Of a DNA stretch of 64,000 nt, positions 36,001 to 43,740 are shown one piece after another (position 1 is the stretch's first letter; each line of letters starts with the position of its first letter). The notes under the pieces are model-generated. The model made no database searches and had not been told where the DNA came from. It worked only from the letters and a program-made list of their open reading frames with translations. The stretch comes from Arthrobacter globiformis (GTDB taxonomy: Bacteria > Actinomycetota > Actinomycetes > Actinomycetales > Micrococcaceae): contig NZ_JAUSYZ010000001.1 in the NCBI RefSeq assembly GCF_030817195.1, positions 558,001-622,000 on the forward strand. Direction: 5' to 3'. The position numbers and the translations under genes were made by a program.

Positions 36001-36256
36001 TCCGGGCCAGTCCTCCGACGCCTCCGCGGCAGCCATTTCCGTCAACGGTCAGCCGCTGGCCGGCTTCGACCCAGACGTCGCCTCCTACCGGACCGGCGTC
36101 CAGGGAGCGCGGCAGGAAGTCACGGCCACGGCTGCTGACCCGTACGCCACGGTCACCGTTACCCCGGCGGATCGGCAGTCCGGAACCGCCGTGGTCACGG
36201 TCCGAAGCGAAGACGGGAGCCAGACCCGGACGTACGAGGTCGTCTTCGGCCGGTAG
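33062..36256 (+). CDS. Secreted multidomain GH30 enzyme, probable endo-beta-1,6-galactanase
   Basis: A 1064-residue secreted protein. ATG after GAAGGGAATTCA; Sec signal about 1-33. The GH30 catalytic part spans about 45-460 with YNVGGGNAPDV, FSNSPPWFQTVSG, the acid/base Glu235 in DPMNEPNTPYWG and the nucleophile Glu343 in WMSETGGSW. These motifs match the actinobacterial GH30 endo-1,6-galactanases that act on arabinogalactan side chains. Accessory domains follow: a beta-trefoil of ricin/CBM13 kind (about 540-675), two Ig-like domains (about 680-840), an F5/8-type (CBM32-like) domain (about 845-985), and a cadherin-like beta-sandwich at the end. It is the last gene of the galactoside operon, 49 bp after GH42. 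The substrate is an inference from family motifs; there are no anchoring signals. Confidence 0.85.
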   Translation: MTNRSRRPWAVTAAGVAAAVFSAGLVAGPASAAQAPVLAADEPVPAGAVTVRPDPSYQGDAFEGWGTSLVWFANATGDYPDEIRNKLADMVFGDEGLNLNIARYNVGGGNAPDVKDYLRAGGAVEGWWQAPAGTTREDKDWWDPENPDHWNLDADQTQRWWVDRIKNDITHWEAFSNSPPWFQTVSGYVSGGFNSSQDQLRTESVDDFSSYLVGVVKELEKAHGIKIDTIDPMNEPNTPYWGTSLNSAGQAVGGRQEGAHMGPELQQKVVQSLAKALASADTGAVISAMDETNPSTFASNWNSYSADAKANVAQLNVHTYGTGQRTAVRDIAKGEDKPLWMSETGGSWLDGQNFTSMQPGLGLAQHMVNDLRELEPEAWVFWQPVEDYNNMKPGGESAIGSNWGEIQLPFDCDAGDNLESCPIYTNTKFNTARNFTHYIKPGDRLVKVDDTNSAAAVSDSGATVVHVNDSKQQRQVALDLSGFEAVQGNATVTPVTSDASGALAQGEPVAVGKDRTAVLTVPAESVTTFLVNGVHGVAKDAALVQADHVYRLQGVESGKSLSQGTGSAAVIRSGAGAEQQWSIRRLSGENSSRARYAVETPDGGRQLAVVDGTPQLVPAEAAPADAFQWTMSTTGDGTYTFVNAATGRLLEVGGHATADGSPVTLWTANSGENQRWRVIDETVQGFQNVVAFTVPGSVPELPATVVPVFRDGARGELPVTWAMPPESRWSKPGTVDVRGTVTDVLGAAHPVTAKVTVDTLVATLPARAKTYAGGTPALPATVTAVTAAGSKVERPVVWDAAGPFTEAGVATVAGTADAADGRTLPATVRVQVTAGTADNVADDPGTMFSATFTEPGYGTAGLGNGNLTDKAWSNWKSGIKNATDTLSVALASQKTVTGVKVHFYRDGSTDSYAQSLQVQSKAADGAWQNAGPPVQVPGGSPAPVVTVPVANVDTKDVRVVLTARPNTHMTVSEVQVLALAPGQSSDASAAAISVNGQPLAGFDPDVASYRTGVQGARQEVTATAADPYATVTVTPADRQSGTAVVTVRSEDGSQTRTYEVVFGR

Positions 36257-36276
36257 GAAGCTGGGTTCCGTCGCGG

Positions 36277-37501
36277 CTAGTCCGCGGCGGAACCGAGCGC
36301 GGTTGTCACGAATCCCGTGGGGTCCGCCAGGAAACGGGCGAACCCCAGTTCCGCCGCGCCGATCATCATGAGGTTGGAGCCGAGTGCCGCGGGGTGCACC
36401 TTGGCCTGGGCGGCCGGCCCGTCCATCGCCTGGGACAGCAGCAGGTCATCGAGGGCGGACGGCGCGAGTGCGTAGAGGACCCCCAGGAAACCGTCGAGGA
36501 TGATCACTTCCGGGTTGAAGGTGTTAACGGCGTTCCGCAGTGCGATGGCCAGGAAGCCCAGCTGCCGGGATATTTCCTCTGCGACGGCGGGGCTGCCTGT
36601 CGCCCGGAGAGCCTGTTCCAGCTGGGGCGTGTCGCCGCCGCTGAGACCGAGCAGTTCGAAGAGCCGCCCCTGGGACACCTCTGTTTCCAGGCAGCCGGTG
36701 GCGCCGCAGTGGCACTGTTCGCCGGAGGTGCGGACGAACGTGTGGCCCAGTTCCCCGGCGTAACCGGAGGCGCCGCGGAGCAGCATGCCGTTGGAAATGA
36801 TCCCGCCGCCGATGCCGCTGGCCCCGCCGTTGAGGTACACGAGGTTGTCCCGGCCGGCGCCGGCCCCGAAGATCAGCTCCGCCTCCGCCGCGAGCGAGGC
36901 ATCGTTCGCCGCCTGGCAGGCGTAGCCGGTGGCTTCGCTCAACATCCGGGCAACAGGCTCGTCCCGCCAACCGAGGTGCGGCGCATGGCGGACCGTCCCG
37001 TCGTCGGGGGTTTACCAGGCCGGGCACCGCCACACCGATGCCGGTGATCCGGTACGAGTGGTCCAGCTCCGTGCGCATTCCCTCGATCACCGCAGCGGCG
37101 ATGTTGACCGCCTCCCGTGCGCTGGGAATCCGTTCCGTGGCGAACCGGATCTTCTTCTGGACGATGCCGCCCAGGTTGACCAGCCCGATGGTGACCGCAT
37201 CGATCTCCGGGTAGACAGCAAGGGCCGCAATGGAAGGGCTCGGGCGCACCTCGGGGCTCGGACGGCCCACCTGGGCCTCGCCTGTTGGCGCCGTCTCATA
37301 GACCAGCCCGAGCGCGGCCAGCTGGCCGATCAGGGTTCCGACCGTGGACCTGTTGAGCCCTGTCCTTTTCGTCAGCTGGGCCCGGCTGAGGACACGGTGA
37401 TGGTGGACCAGCGACGTGATCAGCGCCAGGTTGTTCCGCCGGGAGGGGTCCAGCTCGCTGGGAGGGGCGGCCGGAGCGGCCCGTTGGCGAGGGGAAGACA
37501 T
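36277..37501 (-). pseudogene. ROK-family regulator (XylR-like), interrupted by a +1 frameshift
   Basis: The N-terminal part starts at 37501 (an adjacent ATG at 37504 is possible) and gives a winged helix: LVHHHRVLSRAQLTKRTGLN then RSTVGTLIGQLAALGLV, followed by the first ROK strands up to IGVAVPGLVNP. There the frame breaks; the rest of the ROK domain is in another frame from 36945 to 36277, with LVYLNGGASGIGGGI and the zinc/ROK motif GELGHTF...CHCGATGCLE. Undoing one base in the run of five Gs at 37006-37010 joins them into one protein of about 407 residues. It lies 13 bp after the alditol oxidase gene and near xylA, so D-xylose-responsive repressor is the likely role. Any palindromic site overlapping the xylA promoter would be its target. 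Confidence 0.87.
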
Positions 37502-37514
37502 CATCGGAACGATA

Positions 37515-38801
37515 TCAGCTGCCGAAGACCTTGGTGTCGAGGAAGTCGTTGCGGAACTTCCCCTCCGGATCGAGGCGCCCCGCGAGGGCCTTAAAGTCGG
37601 CGAAGCGGGGGTAAAGCGGCGCGAGGCGGGAGGCATCGGCGTCGAACAGCTTGCCCCAGTGCGGACGGGCGCCGAACGGCGCCAGGGCGGCCTCGATCAC
37701 CGGAAGCACGGCCTCGACGGCGGGCTGGTCCTGCCGCCAGGTGAGGTGCAGGCCGATGCTGTCGGTTCCGTAGTTCGGGCTCAGCCATAGGCTGTCGGCG
37801 GCCATGGTGCGGATTTCGGAGACCAGCAACAGCGGAGTCAGCAGATGGGACAGCCGGCGCATCGTCTGGATGGCGTCCACGGCGTGCTCGCGGGGGACCA
37901 GGTATTCGCTTTGCAGCTCGTCGCCCTTGCTCGGAGTGAATTCCATCCGGAAGTGGGCCAGCCTGTCCGACCACGGGCCGGGCACGCCCAGCTGCTGCGT
38001 GCAGGTGCTGCCGGATACCCCGGCGATGGGATGCCGGGCTTCGGAGGCCGGGGTGCCACCGTAGAAACTGGCACGGTCGGCTACTCCTTCTTCCTCCGTC
38101 CTGGCCTTGAGCCAGGCCTGCCCGATCCGGTCCCCGCTCCAGTCGGTGAAAAGGCTGGCACTGTACGCCGAGGAGGTGACGTCGTCGAAATTCTCCAGCA
38201 CCTGGTCCCACGAGAGGTTGTCAAAGACCGTCTGCACCACCGGAAAGGCAGGTTCGATGTCCAGCGTCAGGCTGCTGGCCACGCCCAGGGCGCCAAGGCC
38301 CACCACCATCCCGTCGAAGTCCGGGGTTTCGCCGCGGCGGGCAGTGAGGATCCCGCCGTCGGCGGTGACCAGTTCAAGGCCGGCGACGGCGGTGGCCAGA
38401 TTGCCGTTTCGGTCGCCTGATCCGTGGGTGGCGGTGGCGACGGCCCCCGCAACCGAGATGTGGGGGAGGGAAGCCAGGTTGTGCAGCGCGTAGCCCTGCC
38501 GCTGCAGCTCCGCCGCCAGGGTCCCGTACCGGGTGCCGCCGCTCACTGTCGCCGTCATGTTCGCGGAGTCCACCTCGATGGCGGGGGCGAGGTGTTCGAG
38601 CGAGACCAGGGCGCCGGTGGTGTCGGCGATGCGGTTGAAGGAGTGCCGCGAGCCGAGCGCGCGGAGCCGGGACACGCCGGCAACCAGGTCCTGAAGCTCC
38701 GCCACGGTCCGCGGTTCCCGCACCTCGGCTGCAGCGTACCTGAGGTTGCCGGCCCAGTTGTACTCCTCGATGTGCAGCTCAGTTCCTGCTTCGCTGACCA
38801 T
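37515..38801 (-). CDS. FAD-linked alditol (xylitol) oxidase
   Basis: A 428-residue flavoprotein resembling Streptomyces alditol oxidase AldO and xylitol oxidase. Start at the ATG of MVSEAGTEL; upstream frame residues lie in the promoter region. NWAGNLRYAA at residues 15-24 and LGSRHSFN (His53, the expected covalent FAD ligand) open the FAD domain, with LPHISVAGAVATATHGSG (Ser116 corresponds to the AldO active-site Ser). The substrate domain keeps the Glu and Arg of SEIRTMAADSLWLS, the Thr of HLTW, and the Lys of HWGK, all catalytic-pocket residues of AldO. It would oxidise xylitol to D-xylose with oxygen. Divergent from xylA, and upstream of the ROK regulator in one transcript. Confidence 0.85.
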   Translation of the reverse strand: MVSEAGTELHIEEYNWAGNLRYAAAEVREPRTVAELQDLVAGVSRLRALGSRHSFNRIADTTGALVSLEHLAPAIEVDSANMTATVSGGTRYGTLAAELQRQGYALHNLASLPHISVAGAVATATHGSGDRNGNLATAVAGLELVTADGGILTARRGETPDFDGMVVGLGALGVASSLTLDIEPAFPVVQTVFDNLSWDQVLENFDDVTSSAYSASLFTDWSGDRIGQAWLKARTEEEGVADRASFYGGTPASEARHPIAGVSGSTCTQQLGVPGPWSDRLAHFRMEFTPSKGDELQSEYLVPREHAVDAIQTMRRLSHLLTPLLLVSEIRTMAADSLWLSPNYGTDSIGLHLTWRQDQPAVEAVLPVIEAALAPFGARPHWGKLFDADASRLAPLYPRFADFKALAGRLDPEGKFRNDFLDTKVFGS

Positions 38802-38905
38802 TGCCTGCCCTTCGTTTGGTGTTTTAGAGAACATAACACCCCGTGGTGCCGCGGGGATAGGGCTCCACCGCACTTCGCCAAGGTGTTTGGCGGCAGAAAA
38901 AATGG

Positions 38906-38938
38906 TTGACAGACCGCTAAAACCGAATATGTTTGGTT
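38906..38938 (+). promoter_or_regulatory. xylA promoter with overlapping palindrome
   Basis: TTGACA (38906-38911) and TATGTT (38928-38933) with a 16-bp spacer. An imperfect palindrome AACCGAA-TATG-TTTGGTT (38921-38938, six of seven arm positions pairing) covers the -10 box and is a good candidate operator for the ROK regulator. Confidence 0.7.
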
Positions 38939-39000
38939 CTGGAACATTTTCCGGATCTGCCTGCGTGACAGGTCCCCTCCAAACCAAACGGGAGCACTCA

Positions 39001-40191
39001 ATGGCGATTCAGCCCACGCGTGATGACAAGTTTTCCTTCGGCCTGTGGACCATCGGCTGGGAGGCGCAGGACCAGTTCGGCTCCGCAACCCGCCCGCCGC
39101 TGGACACCGTGGAGGCCATCAACCGGCTCAGTGACCTGGGCGCCTACGGCATCACCTTCCACGACAACGACCTGTTCCCGTTCGGCTGCTCCGCGGCTGA
39201 CCGGCAGCGGGAGATCGACCGCCTGACCGGTGCACTGAAGGCCACCGGCATGGTGGTGCCCATGGTCACCACCAACCTGTTCAGCCACCCGGTCTTCAAG
39301 GACGGCGGCTTCACCAGCAACGACCGGGGTGTTCGCCGCTTTGCCCTGCGCAAGGTGCTGGAAAACATCGACCTCGCCGCCGAGCTGGGCGCCGAAACCT
39401 TCGTGATGTGGGGCGGACGCGAAGGCAGCGAGTACGACGCCGCCAAGGACATCCGCGGGGCCCTCGAACGCTACCGGGAGGCCGTGAACCTGCTGGGCGA
39501 CTACGTGACGGACAAGGGCTACAACATCCGCTTCGCGATCGAGCCGAAGCCCAACGAACCGCGCGGCGACATCCTGCTGCCCACCCTTGGCCACGCCCTG
39601 GCGTTCATTGAGACCCTCGAGCGCCCGGAGCTTGTGGGCATCAACCCCGAAACGGGCCACGAGCAGATGGCCGGGCTGAACTTCACCCACGGCATCGCCC
39701 AGGCGCTGTACCAGGGCAAGCTTTTCCACATCGACCTCAACGGCCAGCGCAGCATCAAGTTCGACCAGGACCTGGTATTCGGCCACGGCGACCTGCAGAA
39801 CGCTTTCTCCCTGGTTGACCTGCTGGAGAACGGCGGTCCCGAGGGCGGGCCGGCGTACGACGGGCCGCGCCACTTCGACTACAAGCCCAGCCGGACCGAG
39901 GACATCAACGGCGTCTGGGACTCGGCGGCCGCCAACATGCAGACCTACCTGCTCCTGAAGGAGCGCGCCAAGGCCTTCCGCTCCGACCCGGAGGTGCAGG
40001 CTGCCCTGGAGGCGTCGCGGGTTTCCGAGATCAACGTCCCCACCCTGAATCCGGGCGAAGGCTACGAACAGCTCCTCGCTGACCGCTCGTCCTACGAGGA
40101 TTTCGACGCCGACGCCTACTTCGGCGGCAAGGGCTTCGGTTTCGTGAAGCTCCAGCAGCTCTTCATCGAACACCTGCTCGGCGCCCGCTGA
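39001..40191 (+). CDS. xylA: Xylose isomerase
   Basis: A 396-residue D-xylose isomerase of the short actinobacterial class. The ATG has GGGAG upstream; the longer frame from 38746 overlaps the divergent gene. Residues typical of class I enzymes are visible: FSFGLWTIGW at the N-terminus, TFHDNDLFPFG (catalytic His and Asp), MWGGREGSEYD, AIEPKPNEPRGD and NPETGHEQMAG (metal-binding Glu and His), and DLNGQRSIKFDQDLVFGHGD. It converts D-xylose to D-xylulose for the kinase that follows 4 bp later. Confidence 0.97.
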   Translation: MAIQPTRDDKFSFGLWTIGWEAQDQFGSATRPPLDTVEAINRLSDLGAYGITFHDNDLFPFGCSAADRQREIDRLTGALKATGMVVPMVTTNLFSHPVFKDGGFTSNDRGVRRFALRKVLENIDLAAELGAETFVMWGGREGSEYDAAKDIRGALERYREAVNLLGDYVTDKGYNIRFAIEPKPNEPRGDILLPTLGHALAFIETLERPELVGINPETGHEQMAGLNFTHGIAQALYQGKLFHIDLNGQRSIKFDQDLVFGHGDLQNAFSLVDLLENGGPEGGPAYDGPRHFDYKPSRTEDINGVWDSAAANMQTYLLLKERAKAFRSDPEVQAALEASRVSEINVPTLNPGEGYEQLLADRSSYEDFDADAYFGGKGFGFVKLQQLFIEHLLGAR

Positions 40192-40195
40192 TACT

Positions 40196-41731
40196 GTGAC
40201 GGCTGCTCCTATGTCACTCGTTGCCGGGGTCGATTCCTCGACCCAAAGCTGCAAGGTCGTGGTGCTGGATGCTCACAGCGGCGCCCTGGTCCGGGAGGGC
40301 CGGGCCGGCCACCCGGACGGCACCGAGGTCCACCCGGACCACTGGTGGCGGGCTCTTGCCGAAGCGTTCGACGACGCCGGCGGGCTCGCCGGGGTCAGAT
40401 CGCTTTCGGTGGGTGGCCAGCAGCACGGCATGGTGCTGCTGGACCGCGAGGGCAACGTGCTGCGGCCGGCCCTGCTCTGGAACGACACCCGCTCGGCAGA
40501 GTCAGCAGCGGCCCTCACCGAAGAAGTGGGCGCGGAGGACTATGCGAAGCGGACGGGGCTGGTACCTGTAGCTTCCTTCACCGTCACCAAGGTCCGCTGG
40601 GTCCGCGACCATGAGCCGGACATCGCCGGCCGGGTGGCCGCCGTCGCCCTGCCGCACGACTGGCTGACCTGGCGCCTGCGGGGCTACGGCCCCGCCGGCG
40701 CCAGCCCGCTGGGACCCGATCTGGGGCAGCTCACCACGGACCGCTCCGACGCCAGCGGCACGGGCTACTGGAACCCGGCAACCGGCACCTACGACCTGGA
40801 GCTCTTCGGCCTGGCCTTCGGCCGCGACGCCGTCGAAGCCGGCCCGGATACGGTTGGTGCGTCCGGTGCGGTCATCCTGCCACGCGTCCTCGGACCCGGC
40901 GCCACCGCGGGAACCATCCATCCCTCATGTTTCAGCACCGTCGGAACCTCTCCGGGGTCACCGCCCCGGGTCGCCTTGGAAGAGGGCGTGGTCCTTGGTG
41001 CCGGTGCGGGGGACAATGCCGCGGCGGCACTGGGCCTGGGCGCCCGGGCGGGGGACGTCGTCGTATCTGTGGGCACGAGCGGCACGGTGTTTGCCGTCTC
41101 CGATGAGCCGCTCGGCGACCCGAGCGGGACGGTGGCGGGCTTCGCGGATGCGAGTGGCCTGTTCCTGCCGATTGCCGTGACCCTCAATGCAGCGCGGGTG
41201 CTGACGTCGGTGGCCGGGCTGCTGGGGGTGGACTTCGACGAGCTGTCCCGGCTGGCGCTGGAGGCTGAACCGGGTGCGGGCGGCGTGGTGCTGGTCCCTT
41301 ATTTCGAGGGGGAGCGGACGCCCAACCTGCCGCACGCGACGGCCAGCTTTTCCGGGCTGACCATCGCCTCGACCACGCGCAGTAACTTCGCACGGGCCGC
41401 CGTCGAAGGGATGCTGTGCGGGCTGGCGGGAGGACTGGATGCCCTCCGCGCCCTGGGCCACCCGGCCGAGCGGCTTCTGCTGATCGGCGGCGCCGTGCAG
41501 AACCCTGCGGTCCAGCGGATTGCGGCCCAGGTTTTCGACCTGCCCGTGCTGGTTCCGAGCCCCGGCGAATACGTGGCCCGGGGAGCTGCCGTGCAGGCGG
41601 CCTGGGCACTGACGGGAGAACGGCCGGCATGGAACGTGGCAATGGACGGCCACCCCGAGCCGGACTTCCAGCCACCCATCGCGGAACAATACAGGGTGGA
41701 GCAGCGCAAAGCGGAGCAGGGCGCCAGTTGA
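40196..41731 (+). CDS. xylB: Xylulokinase
   Basis: A 511-residue FGGY carbohydrate kinase. GTG start 4 bp after xylA (an ATG at 40211 is an alternative; it begins directly at MSLVAGVDSSTQSCK). The ATP phosphate loop GVDSSTQSCKVVVLD, the QQHGMVLLD and LLWNDTRS sugar-binding motifs, and the C-terminal LLIGGAVQNPAVQRIAAQVF with the adenosine motif are all present. It phosphorylates D-xylulose to D-xylulose 5-phosphate for the pentose phosphate pathway. The gene is closely coupled to xylA. Confidence 0.95.
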   Translation: MTAAPMSLVAGVDSSTQSCKVVVLDAHSGALVREGRAGHPDGTEVHPDHWWRALAEAFDDAGGLAGVRSLSVGGQQHGMVLLDREGNVLRPALLWNDTRSAESAAALTEEVGAEDYAKRTGLVPVASFTVTKVRWVRDHEPDIAGRVAAVALPHDWLTWRLRGYGPAGASPLGPDLGQLTTDRSDASGTGYWNPATGTYDLELFGLAFGRDAVEAGPDTVGASGAVILPRVLGPGATAGTIHPSCFSTVGTSPGSPPRVALEEGVVLGAGAGDNAAAALGLGARAGDVVVSVGTSGTVFAVSDEPLGDPSGTVAGFADASGLFLPIAVTLNAARVLTSVAGLLGVDFDELSRLALEAEPGAGGVVLVPYFEGERTPNLPHATASFSGLTIASTTRSNFARAAVEGMLCGLAGGLDALRALGHPAERLLLIGGAVQNPAVQRIAAQVFDLPVLVPSPGEYVARGAAVQAAWALTGERPAWNVAMDGHPEPDFQPPIAEQYRVEQRKAEQGAS

Positions 41732-41742
41732 AGTCCTCCGCT

Positions 41743-41836
41743 GGTTGAGCCTGTCGAAACCGAGCCGGTGGTTGAGCCTGTCGAAACCCGAGCCGCGGAG
41801 TGGCTCTGTGGTCCGCTGGTTGAGCCTGTCGAAACC
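41743..41836. repeat. Three copies of a 19-nt GAGCC-type repeat
   Basis: GGTTGAGCCTGTCGAAACC occurs exactly at 41743-41761, 41770-41788 and 41818-41836. The last copy is followed by AGCTCAACC, which pairs with its first half to make a stem. The gap 41732-42033 holds no gene. A related palindrome is at 47833-47879. Confidence 0.88.
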
Positions 41837-42033
41837 GGCAAGCTCAACCGGCGGAGCCTCTGCGTGCCGGCGGCACCCAACTGGGTAGCACTTCAGGGCC
41901 TTCTCAGCGCTGGGAACGCCCTGACGTGCTACCTACTTTCGTTCTCCGGTGGGTTCAAGGAACTTTTTGGATCCCGCCCTCAACCTGGGTCCGATCGTCC
42001 TTTAATGTCGTACCCCCTTGGCAGACTGGGTGC

Positions 42034-43686
42034 ATGGAAGGCTTCGGGAATTCAGCACTGACAGCAGGAGCGCCGCACGGCGGCGTTCTGCAGGCTGCCG
42101 CCCTTCCCGATGCCGCTTTCCCTTTCGAAGCGTTCCCGGAAGGCGCCATTCCATTCGATCAGTTCGCGGACGACGGATTGCCGTATGACGATGACATCGA
42201 CGCCGCGTTCCCGGCATCGTTTCCTGAGGACCCGTTTCCCGAGGCCCTGTTTGCCGATGTCCTGTTCGCTGCCGGCGCCGCCACCAGCGCAGCCACCGGC
42301 ACTGATGGGCGCGGGCCCGGTACCCGGCGGCCGGCTTTGGCGGACCGGGTCGCTGCGGCAACCGCCCTTCTGCGGGCCGATCTGAGCGCCGACGGTGCCG
42401 GGCTGATCGACCAGACGCACGCGTACGAGAACGTCAAGAACATGCTTGCCGGGCAACAGGCGAGGCTTGCCGTGACCTTCGAGGCCCGGCACAGCCAGGA
42501 GCAGACGGACCTTGGGACGGATGAGGGCCGGGCGACACTGACCGCCGAGGATCTGGGCAAAGACCGCAGCAATGACCGGGGCCCGGGCGCGGCCGAGCAG
42601 ATCGCCCTGGCCCGGGGCGAGTCCCCGCACCGCGGCGGCCGGCTGCTCGGCACAGCCAAGGCCCTGGTGCAGATGCCCCGCACCCTGGCCGCCCTGGACA
42701 CCGGACAGCTCAACGAAGAACGCGCCATGCACATCGTGAAGGAAACCGCCTGCCTGAGTGCGGCCGACCGGACCGCCGTCGACGAGGAACTCGCCGCCGA
42801 CACCGGAACCTTCACCGGCGCCGGGACCCGCACCGTCATCGCCGCCGCCCGGGCCGCCGCCACCCGCAAGGACCCCCGCTCCGTCGCCCAACGCGCCAGC
42901 CACGCCGCAACCGAACGGACCGTCAGCCTGCGCCCGGCCCCGGACACCATGACCTACCTGACCGCCCTGCTCCCCGTCCACCAAGGCGTCGCCGTCTACG
43001 CGGCCCTGACCCGGCACGCCGACACCCTCCACGCCGCCGGCGACCCACGCTCCCGCGACCAAATCAAAGCCGACACCCTCGTCGAACGCACCACCGGCAC
43101 CCCCGCCGGCATCACCGGCATCGAAATCAACCTCCTCATGACCGACCGCACCCTCCTCCAGGGCGACACCGAACCCGCCCGGATCCCCGGCTACGGTGTT
43201 GTCCCCGCAGACTGGGCACGTGACCTCCTCACCCACGGACCGGGAGAAGGAGGCGAGGAGCTCAAGACCTGGATCCGCCGGCTCTACACCGCCCCGGAGA
43301 CCGGCGACCTGGTCGCCATGGACTCGCGACGGCGCCTGTTCCCGGCGCCGCTGCGCCGCTTTATCCGGATCCGGGACGACACCTGCCGCACCCCCTACTG
43401 CGACGCCCCCATCCGCCACCACGACCACATCATCCCCTGGCACGGCGGCGGCGCTACCAGCCTGGCGAACGGCGCAGGACTGTGCGAAGCGTGCAACCAC
43501 ACCAAAGAACTCCCCGGCTGGAAAGCCCAACCCATTCCCGGGCCGCGGCACACCATCGAACTAACTACACCCACCGGCCACACCTACTACTCCACCGCAC
43601 CGCCACTACCCGGATCTGGACAAACCGGAACCGGGCTGCCCGAAACAACCCGCTCGGTACGGTCAGCACCAATCCGACAACGGTGA
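42034..43686 (+). CDS. DUF222 domain protein with C-terminal HNH endonuclease motif
   Basis: A 550-residue protein of the 13E12-repeat (DUF222-HNH) family, found in many copies in actinobacterial genomes. The start chosen is ATG 42034; no clear ribosome site is present. N-terminal 90 residues are acidic and low complexity (repeats of Phe-Pro-Glu). The DUF222 helical part runs from about 100 to 400 (LDTGQLNEERAMHIVKET). The HNH motif is near the C-terminus: DDTCRTPYCDAPIRHHDHIIPWHGGG, then LCEACNHTKE. The zinc-binding Cys pairs and the His-His-Asn set look intact, so nuclease activity is possible. Function in the cell is not established; it lies beside the repeat cluster. Confidence 0.88.
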   Translation: MEGFGNSALTAGAPHGGVLQAAALPDAAFPFEAFPEGAIPFDQFADDGLPYDDDIDAAFPASFPEDPFPEALFADVLFAAGAATSAATGTDGRGPGTRRPALADRVAAATALLRADLSADGAGLIDQTHAYENVKNMLAGQQARLAVTFEARHSQEQTDLGTDEGRATLTAEDLGKDRSNDRGPGAAEQIALARGESPHRGGRLLGTAKALVQMPRTLAALDTGQLNEERAMHIVKETACLSAADRTAVDEELAADTGTFTGAGTRTVIAAARAAATRKDPRSVAQRASHAATERTVSLRPAPDTMTYLTALLPVHQGVAVYAALTRHADTLHAAGDPRSRDQIKADTLVERTTGTPAGITGIEINLLMTDRTLLQGDTEPARIPGYGVVPADWARDLLTHGPGEGGEELKTWIRRLYTAPETGDLVAMDSRRRLFPAPLRRFIRIRDDTCRTPYCDAPIRHHDHIIPWHGGGATSLANGAGLCEACNHTKELPGWKAQPIPGPRHTIELTTPTGHTYYSTAPPLPGSGQTGTGLPETTRSVRSAPIRQR

Positions 43687-43687
43687 A

Positions 43688-43712
43688 GCGGCGGCGGAAA
43701 TACCGCCGCCGC
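43688..43712. terminator. Possible bidirectional terminator
   Basis: Ten-bp GCGGCGGCGG stem (43688-43697 with 43703-43712) and AAATA loop, directly after the HNH stop and 29 bp from the stop of the convergent oxidoreductase. No T-run on either side. Confidence 0.5.
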
Positions 43713-43740
43713 CGAACCCGGCCAAGGGAGGAGTTAGCTC

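Noticed and set aside
41743..41836. CRISPR array
   Set aside because: Only three short copies with unequal spacing (8 and 29 bp gaps) and internal dyad symmetry; no cas genes.
42034..43686. DUF222-HNH gene as a homing endonuclease or mobile element
   Set aside because: No intron, intein, terminal repeats or target duplication seen. It is a common actinobacterial family and not evidence of a mobile element by itself.
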